Assembly (NCBI RefSeq): GCF_947489365.1
Contig: NZ_CANLDB010000001.1
Coordinates: forward strand, 1,026,351-1,090,350
DNA from: an uncultured Nocardioides sp.
GTDB taxonomy: Bacteria; Actinomycetota; Actinomycetes; Propionibacteriales; Nocardioidaceae
Length of the DNA: 64,000 nucleotides
Reading direction: 5' to 3'
The translations under genes and the position numbers were made by a program. Below the pieces are notes generated by a model. It did no database searches. It worked only from the letters and a program-made list of their open reading frames with translations, and had not been told where the DNA came from. Below, piece by piece: positions 61,174 to 64,000 of this stretch (the first letter of the stretch is position 1; each line of letters begins with the position of its first letter).

Positions 61174-62442
61174 GTGACCGACGTGAGCCTCCTCGACGAC
61201 CTCGAGTGGCGCGGCCTGATCGCGCACTCGACCGACCGCGACGCCCTGGGCGCCGCGCTCGCCGCGGGCAGCGTGCGGTTCTACGTGGGCTTCGACCCCA
61301 CCGCGCCGAGCCTCCACATGGGCCACCTGGTGCAGGTCCTGACCGCACGTCGGCTGCAGGACGCCGGCCACACGCCGTACGCGCTGGTGGGTGGGGCGAC
61401 CGGGATGATCGGGGACCCCCGCGACTCGGGGGAGCGGACCCTGAACCCCGCGGAGACCGTCGCGGAGTGGGTCGGTCGCGTCCGGTCGCAGATCGAGCCC
61501 TTCCTGTCCTTCACCGGCGAGAACGCCGCCACGATGGTGAACAACCTGGACTGGACGCAGGGCCTGTCGACCATCGACTTCCTCCGCGACGTCGGCAAGC
61601 ACTTCCCGGTCAACCGGATGCTCGCCCGCGACACGGTCAAGAGGCGCCTCGAGGCGGGCGGGATCTCCTACACCGAGTTCAGCTACGTGCTGCTCCAGTC
61701 GTGGGACTTCCTGAACCTGTACCGCCAGCACGGGGTCACGCTGCAGTTCGGCGGGTCCGACCAGTGGGGCAACCTCACCGGCGGCGCCGAGCTGGTGCGC
61801 CGGGCCGACGGCGGGACCGTGCACGCGTTCGCGACACCGCTCCTCACCCGCAGCGACGGCACGAAGTACGGCAAGACCGAGGGCGGGGCGCTGTGGCTCG
61901 ACCCGGACATGTTGTCGCCGTACGGCTTCTACCAGTTCTGGCTCAACGTCGAGGACGAGAAGGTCCCCGAGCTGCTGCGCGTGTTCACCTTCCTGTCGCG
62001 CGAGGAGATCGGGGCCCTCGAGGAGCAGACCGCGGAGAAGCCGTTCCTGCGGGCCGGGCAGAGGGCCCTCGCCGAGCACGTGACGACCCTGGTCCACGGC
62101 GCCGAGGAGACCGCCCGCATCCAGGCCGCCTCCGCCGCGCTGTTCGGCGGCGGCGACCTGCGAGGGCTGGACGCGGGGACGCTCGACGCGGCGCTGGGGG
62201 AGGTGGGGGGCACCACCGTCCCGTCCGGTCCGCTCCCGGGGGTGGTCGACCTGCTCGTGGCGAGCGGGCTGGTCTCGAGCAAGGGCGAGGCGCGGCGGGC
62301 CATCGCCGACGGCGGTGCCTACCTCAACAACGACCGGGTGTCCGACCCCGACCACGTGCCGGGTGCCGACGACCTGCTCGCCGGGTCGTGGCTCGTGCTG
62401 CGGCGGGGCAAGAAGAAGCTCGCCGGCGTCCGGGTGGGTTGA
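61174..62442 (+). CDS. tyrS: Tyrosyl-tRNA synthetase
   Basis: A 422-residue class I synthetase that charges tRNA-Tyr. The HIGH-type motif is PSLHMGHLVQ (about 46-55), the KMSKS loop is KYGKTEGG, and the tyrosine-site GGSDQWGN is present. The C-terminal S4 RNA-binding domain (about 355-420) has LVASGLVSSKGEARRAIADGGAYLNN. GTG 61174 gives the conserved N-terminus; an in-frame GTG at 61144 would add 10 residues. It lies upstream of the rrn operon with one gene between. Confidence 0.96.
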   Translation: MTDVSLLDDLEWRGLIAHSTDRDALGAALAAGSVRFYVGFDPTAPSLHMGHLVQVLTARRLQDAGHTPYALVGGATGMIGDPRDSGERTLNPAETVAEWVGRVRSQIEPFLSFTGENAATMVNNLDWTQGLSTIDFLRDVGKHFPVNRMLARDTVKRRLEAGGISYTEFSYVLLQSWDFLNLYRQHGVTLQFGGSDQWGNLTGGAELVRRADGGTVHAFATPLLTRSDGTKYGKTEGGALWLDPDMLSPYGFYQFWLNVEDEKVPELLRVFTFLSREEIGALEEQTAEKPFLRAGQRALAEHVTTLVHGAEETARIQAASAALFGGGDLRGLDAGTLDAALGEVGGTTVPSGPLPGVVDLLVASGLVSSKGEARRAIADGGAYLNNDRVSDPDHVPGADDLLAGSWLVLRRGKKKLAGVRVG

Positions 62443-62444
62443 GC

Positions 62445-63509
62445 GTGGACGGCGCGCGCCCGGGGTGGGACCACGACCCGATCGGCGGCGCCGTCGGCGA
62501 GTACGTCGCCCAGGGAGTGGGGGCCGGGATCTCGGTGGGGGAGGCGACGGCCGCGTGGCGCGACTGGCGGCTCCTGCCCCGGACGTTCGCCGACACCACC
62601 CGCGTGGACCTCGGCTGCGAGCTCCTCGGTCGCCCGTACCGCCGGGCCTTCGGGGTGGCACCGACGACGCTCCAGCGCGCCATCCACCCCGACGGCGAGC
62701 TCGCGGTGGCGAGGGCCTGCGCGGCGACGGGCACGCCGCTGGTCGTCACCAGCAACGCGGCGACGCCGTTCGCCGAGATCGGCGCGACCGGCGTCGACTG
62801 GTGGTTGCAGGTCTACGTCCCTCAGGAGCGCGGCCTGGCGCTCGGCCTGCTGCGCCGGGCCGTCGAGGCCGGCGCCCGGGCCGTGGTCCTCACGGCTGAC
62901 ACCCCGGTGGTCAGCACGCGCCTGCTCGGGCCCTCCGGCCTGGTGTGGGACGTCGTGCCGCCCTCCTCCGTCCGGGTGAACTTCGACCCCGGGTACGACG
63001 ACACCAGCCCCGGCGCCGCCAAGGCGACCGACCTCGGGCCCGCCGACGTCACCTGGCTGGGTGAGGTCACCGGTCTCCCGGTGGTGGTCAAGGGTGTGCT
63101 GGACCCGGACGGGTCCCGTCGGTGCGCCGAGGCCGGGGCCGCCGCGGTCTGGGTGTCGACCCACGGGGGGCGCCAGCTCGACCGGGTCGTGCCGACCGCC
63201 CACGCGCTGCCCGGCGTGGTGTCCGCGGTCGGGACGGACGTGGAGGTGTACGTCGACGGTGGGGTCCGCGACGGCGTCGACCTCCTCGTCGCCTGGGCGC
63301 TGGGCGCGCGGTGCGTGTTCGTGGGCAGGCCCGTCTCCTGGGCGCTGCAGCAGGGAGCCGACGGGGTGAGCGCCTGGGCGGAAGGCCTGTCGGAGCAGGC
63401 CGTCGAGGCGCTCCGACTGGCCGGCTGCACGGGTCCGCAGGACGCCGCCGGGCTGCGCGTGGAGCGCGCCGGAGGGGCCTGTGGCGCAGGTCACCGCGGA
63501 TGGATTTGA
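62445..63509 (+). CDS. FMN-dependent alpha-hydroxy-acid oxidase/dehydrogenase family protein
   Basis: A 354-residue TIM-barrel flavoprotein of the lactate/glycolate oxidase family. PFRRAFGVAPTTLQR-like FMN-binding (as PYRRAFGVAPTTLQR), WWLQVYVPQERG, VLTADTPV and the catalytic His/Arg segment STHGGRQLDR (usual SNHGGRQLD) are visible, with phosphate-binding GGVRDG near the end. It is shorter at the N-terminus than typical members, and several positions are unusual, so the natural hydroxyacid is uncertain. GTG 62445 lies 3 bp after the tyrS stop; TTG 62439 overlapping that stop is an alternative. Its stop codon is embedded in the rrn promoter. Confidence 0.82.
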   Translation: MDGARPGWDHDPIGGAVGEYVAQGVGAGISVGEATAAWRDWRLLPRTFADTTRVDLGCELLGRPYRRAFGVAPTTLQRAIHPDGELAVARACAATGTPLVVTSNAATPFAEIGATGVDWWLQVYVPQERGLALGLLRRAVEAGARAVVLTADTPVVSTRLLGPSGLVWDVVPPSSVRVNFDPGYDDTSPGAAKATDLGPADVTWLGEVTGLPVVVKGVLDPDGSRRCAEAGAAAVWVSTHGGRQLDRVVPTAHALPGVVSAVGTDVEVYVDGGVRDGVDLLVAWALGARCVFVGRPVSWALQQGADGVSAWAEGLSEQAVEALRLAGCTGPQDAAGLRVERAGGACGAGHRGWI

Positions 63510-63534
63510 CCCCGGCGCCGGACCTGCCTAATGT
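63506..63534 (+). promoter_or_regulatory. rRNA operon promoter
   Basis: TTGACC (63506-63511) and TAATGT (63529-63534) with the ideal 17-bp spacer. The -35 hexamer contains the stop codon of the preceding gene. The start point is expected near 63541. Confidence 0.8.
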
Positions 63535-63845
63535 TTCACCTCGTTGCCCCGAAGCACGACGGGGAGCAAGGCCGGTCTGGTCGGGCTCTCGGTGAGGGGC
63601 AGCCGCCCCGCACCATCCGGGCCTCTCGCCAGTTTTGAACCTGGCAGCGAGTCGGAGTAGCGTGCGGATCCTGGTCAAGGGTGCTGGTCCCTGAGGGACG
63701 AAGCTGTGACATGGGTGTGTTGTTTGAGAACTCAACAGTGTGTCATTCATATGATGATGAATTAGTTTGTATGCCCTGACGGTTTCTATCGTTTTGGGTT
63801 TGCTAGTTGTTTTGTTTGGTCATGGTTATGGATTTTCCATGGTTT
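63535..63845 (+). other. rrn leader region
   Basis: About 310 bases of transcribed leader. It includes the conserved actinobacterial block TTTGAGAACTCAACAGTGTG at 63723-63742, associated with antitermination/processing upstream of 16S. An AT-rich stretch at 63785-63845 contains the palindromic ATGGATTTTCCAT, probably one arm of the RNase III processing stem. No gene is credible here. Confidence 0.75.
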
Positions 63846-64000
63846 TCGATGGAGAGTTTGATCCTGGCTCAGGACGAACGCTGGCGGCGTGCTTAACACA
63901 TGCAAGTCGAGCGGTAAGGCTCCTTCGGGGGTACACGAGCGGCGAACGGGTGAGTAACACGTGAGTAATCTGCCCTTCACTCGCGGATAAGCTTCGGAAA
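63846..64000 (+). rRNA. rrs: 16S ribosomal RNA (5' end, partial)
   Basis: AGAGTTTGATCCTGGCTCAG at 63853-63872 is the universal 5' segment (E. coli position 8 onward), so the mature end is set near 63846. The segment GTGAGTAACACGTGAGTAATCTGCCC is typical of Nocardioidaceae. The gene continues beyond the window. Confidence 0.97.

Noticed and set aside
63767..63964. Small frame across the rrn leader into 16S
   Set aside because: It overlaps the 16S 5' end and AT-rich leader, and has no coding character.

Overview
This window is very high-GC DNA of an actinobacterium, most likely a Nocardioides-type member of the Nocardioidaceae. Pointers are the 16S rRNA 5' end on the right edge, the SigE-type sigma factor paired with a GerMN/Gmad2 protein, the IdeR iron box, HrcA/CIRCE, a Zur-controlled zinc importer, GTG/TTG starts, and -10 hexamers of the TAGGGT type a few bases before start codons. 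Assignments come from reading motifs and from memory of the families; no database search was run.

The backbone is a conserved actinobacterial housekeeping cluster. From memory it corresponds to the Mycobacterium tuberculosis hemN-hrcA-dnaJ2-phoH-ybeY-era-recO-uppS-zur-glyS-dgt-dnaG neighbourhood. Order on the + strand: fadD (5.5 kb), hemW (7.4), hrcA-dnaJ (11.7-14.0), phoH-ybeY-cytidine-deaminase-like (16.7-18.5), era (22.1), leuA (25.6), recO (31.2), uppS (32.7), glyS (37.6), dusB (39.9), dgt (42.1), dnaG (44.4). Accessory genes are inserted between these. They are a tmsA/tmsB (bfaA/bfaB) pair expected to make 10-methyl-branched fatty acids, a siderophore-interacting protein, a tandem pair of lipoproteins, a MASE1-like/PAS histidine kinase, and a complete znuA-znuC-znuB-zur operon.

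Left of the backbone are the 3' part of an APH(6)-like kinase, an amidase, 2,2-dialkylglycine decarboxylase and asparagine synthetase. Right of dnaG are tRNA-Asn, a K+ channel, a two-domain GH16 protein, a PIG-L deacetylase, a double GNAT protein, tRNA-Met, an HtrA-like protease, a large hybrid histidine kinase, a Ser/Thr kinase, an acyltransferase, tyrS, an FMN-dependent 2-hydroxyacid oxidase family gene, and the promoter, leader and first ~155 bases of an rrn operon.

Two things stand out. First, four intergenic arrays are built on an exact 32-bp period with a shared GAGTCGG core. There are two core sequence families, and at each locus the array begins within a few bases of a stop codon. Second, dnaG carries a 313-residue intein inserted exactly at the third zinc ligand of the CHC2 zinc ribbon. 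Regulatory logic is unusually legible: an IdeR box and a CIRCE element share one divergent 187-bp region, two Zur boxes cover both promoter elements of a probably leaderless znuA, a leucine-codon leader peptide precedes leuA, and an rrn promoter overlaps the preceding stop codon.
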